Below, one piece after another: positions 5,179 to 6,165 of a stretch of DNA of 6,165 bases. Location of the stretch: the NCBI GenBank assembly GCA_947573465.1, contig CANPET010000104.1, positions 1-6,165 on the forward strand, in the 5' to 3' direction. Position numbers and translations under genes: made by a program. Source of the DNA: an uncultured Eubacterium sp. (GTDB taxonomy: Bacteria; Bacillota; Clostridia; Lachnospirales; Lachnospiraceae). The notes under the pieces are model-generated. The model was not told the origin of the DNA, did no database searches, and worked only from the letters and a program-made list of their open reading frames with translations. Position 1 is the first letter of the stretch. Every line of letters starts with the position of its first letter.

Positions 5179-5192
5179 TGTAAGCGCTTACA
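5179..5192. promoter_or_regulatory. cre site (CcpA-type catabolite operator)
   Basis: TGTAAGCGCTTACA is a perfect 14-base palindrome matching the cre consensus TGWAANCGNTNWCA at every position. It lies about 8-21 bases after the predicted transcription start and 18 bases before the start codon, a position where bound CcpA would block transcription when preferred sugars are present. A local LacI-family regulator of glycan use could recognise the same type of palindrome. Confidence 0.8.
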
Positions 5193-5210
5193 TATGAAAG
5201 GAGAAAAAAC

Positions 5211-6165
5211 ATGAAACAAAGAAAAATGTTAAAAAAGATTACATCTATTATTTGTGCGATGGCAATGGTTATTACATCCATTACAGCATGGGATGTAACC
5301 AAGGTCAGCGCTGATGCAGCATCGGTGATTATTCTTAAAGATGATGCAGGAAGGGTGACTTTAACAGAGGAAGTAGCAAATGCAGATTATAACTTTGCAT
5401 TAAAGAAAAATGCATCTGCATCAGCGGTAACAGGTGGAAATAATGGAGGAACGGATCTTTCTGTTATCACAGACGGTGCATTTGCAACGGCCCGCAATAA
5501 TACCACAACAGTTACAATCGGTCAAAAGATTGCAGAGGATAAGTGGGTACAGGTAGATTTAGGTAAGGCATATGATACAAGTAAGATTGATAGAATTGCT
5601 GTTCAGTATTATTCATTAAATACAAGTGCAAGGGCAGGATATAAGATATTGTATTCATTGAACGGAATTGATTTTGTGGAAGTAGGAAGTGCAGAGCCTT
5701 ATATAGCGGCAGCCGGCAATCCAATTGTCTGCCTTGACAAAATTACTTTGACAAATGAACAGGCAGAGGCTATCCCTTATGCAAAATATGTCAGAGTGGT
5801 AGCAACAAGTGATAATAATAATACAAATAATGGACTGCAGGTAATGGGAATGGCAGTTCTTACAGATGGAACAACCAAAGTTAACGAAGTAAAATTTCAG
5901 GAAGTAGAAACGTTAGATGACCCAGTATCTCTTACAGTTACATCCAGTGACTACGAACAGTTGGAATATGTATTTGAAGCATCAGAAGGAGATGAGGGAG
6001 ATTACACATACTATGCATATATTGATGGTAAACAGAAACAGGAACCAGTAGTTCCAGGAACTGTTTATACAGTGTCAGGCCTTACAGGTGGAAGCCATAC
6101 GGTGAAGATTGTGGCATTTAAAGCTGGTCTTAATTCAGACGGTATTACAATGTCAGTTGATGTTA
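5211..6165 (+). CDS. Secreted discoidin-like/Fn3-like protein, 5' part (runs off window)
   Basis: The frame starts at ATG 5211 with GAAAGGAG (5196-5203) upstream and stays open for 318 codons to the window end, with no stop. Residues 1-36 are a signal peptide: basic MKQRKMLKK, a hydrophobic core ITSIICAMAMVITSITA, and a probable cleavage after VSADA. Residues about 58-220 look like an F5/8 type C domain: NFALKKNASASAV at 61-73, SVITDGAFATA at 84-94, WVQVDLGKAYDTSKIDRIAV at 112-131, SLNGIDFVEVGSAE at 149-162, AKYVRVVATS at 191-200. Residues about 238-318 resemble an Fn3-type beta-sandwich (YTVSGLTGGSHTVKIVAFKAG). It is probably an extracellular glycan-binding protein or the N-terminal part of a carbohydrate-active enzyme; the catalytic part, if any, lies beyond the window. 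The cre site just upstream suggests carbon catabolite control. Confidence 0.88.
   Translation, partial: MKQRKMLKKITSIICAMAMVITSITAWDVTKVSADAASVIILKDDAGRVTLTEEVANADYNFALKKNASASAVTGGNNGGTDLSVITDGAFATARNNTTTVTIGQKIAEDKWVQVDLGKAYDTSKIDRIAVQYYSLNTSARAGYKILYSLNGIDFVEVGSAEPYIAAAGNPIVCLDKITLTNEQAEAIPYAKYVRVVATSDNNNTNNGLQVMGMAVLTDGTTKVNEVKFQEVETLDDPVSLTVTSSDYEQLEYVFEASEGDEGDYTYYAYIDGKQKQEPVVPGTVYTVSGLTGGSHTVKIVAFKAGLNSDGITMSVDV

Noticed and set aside
5512..5724. Minus-strand open frame of 70 codons inside the second discoidin gene
   Set aside because: It is opposite the F5/8 domain coding region, which has signal peptide, ribosome binding site and domain support on the plus strand.

Overview
The window looks like chromosomal DNA from an AT-rich gut or rumen Firmicute, most likely a Lachnospiraceae-type clostridium. 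The pointers are strong GGAGG ribosome binding sites, an NfnAB-type transhydrogenase, a CcpA-type cre palindrome, and two large secreted proteins with F5/8 type C (discoidin-like) domains, one ending in the lysine-rich Fn3-like tail common on surface proteins of that family. No organism-specific marker (rRNA, tRNA) is present, so the family assignment is inference.

Layout. (1) 1-1083, plus: 3' end of a secreted carbohydrate-binding or carbohydrate-active protein (discoidin domain, Thr/Pro linker, Lys-rich C-terminal domain). (2) 1084-1246: convergent intergenic with one short hairpin and one long near-perfect hairpin, likely a shared bidirectional terminator. (3) 3483-1247, minus: nfnA-nfnB, overlapping by one base, encoding the electron-bifurcating NADH-dependent ferredoxin:NADP+ oxidoreductase. 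An extended -10 promoter and a Rex-like operator lie upstream. (4) 3667-4427, plus: a type III toxin-antitoxin locus. A TTGACA-17-TATAGT promoter is followed by three 35-bp tandem repeats (antitoxin RNA ToxI), a terminator-like hairpin, and a ToxN/AbiQ-family endoribonuclease gene. (5) 4489-5109, plus: a small cytoplasmic SGNH/GDSL-type hydrolase, with no terminator separating it from toxN. (6) 5113-5192: terminator-like hairpin, a promoter overlapping it, and a perfect 14-bp cre palindrome just downstream of the predicted start of transcription. (7) 5211-6165, plus: 5' end of a second large secreted discoidin/Fn3-like protein, running off the window.

The most notable item is the ToxIN locus. 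The 35-bp repeats are not CRISPR or simple repeats: each can fold into an H-type pseudoknot with the same order of elements as the known ToxI repeat, and the gene directly downstream encodes a protein with the ToxN core. Known members act in anti-phage abortive infection and plasmid maintenance. The family is described, but this copy has its own repeat sequence and an SGNH hydrolase that may share the transcript. The surrounding genes form a metabolic operon (NADPH supply, plausibly under redox control by Rex) and surface glycan-binding proteins (one plausibly under carbon catabolite control).
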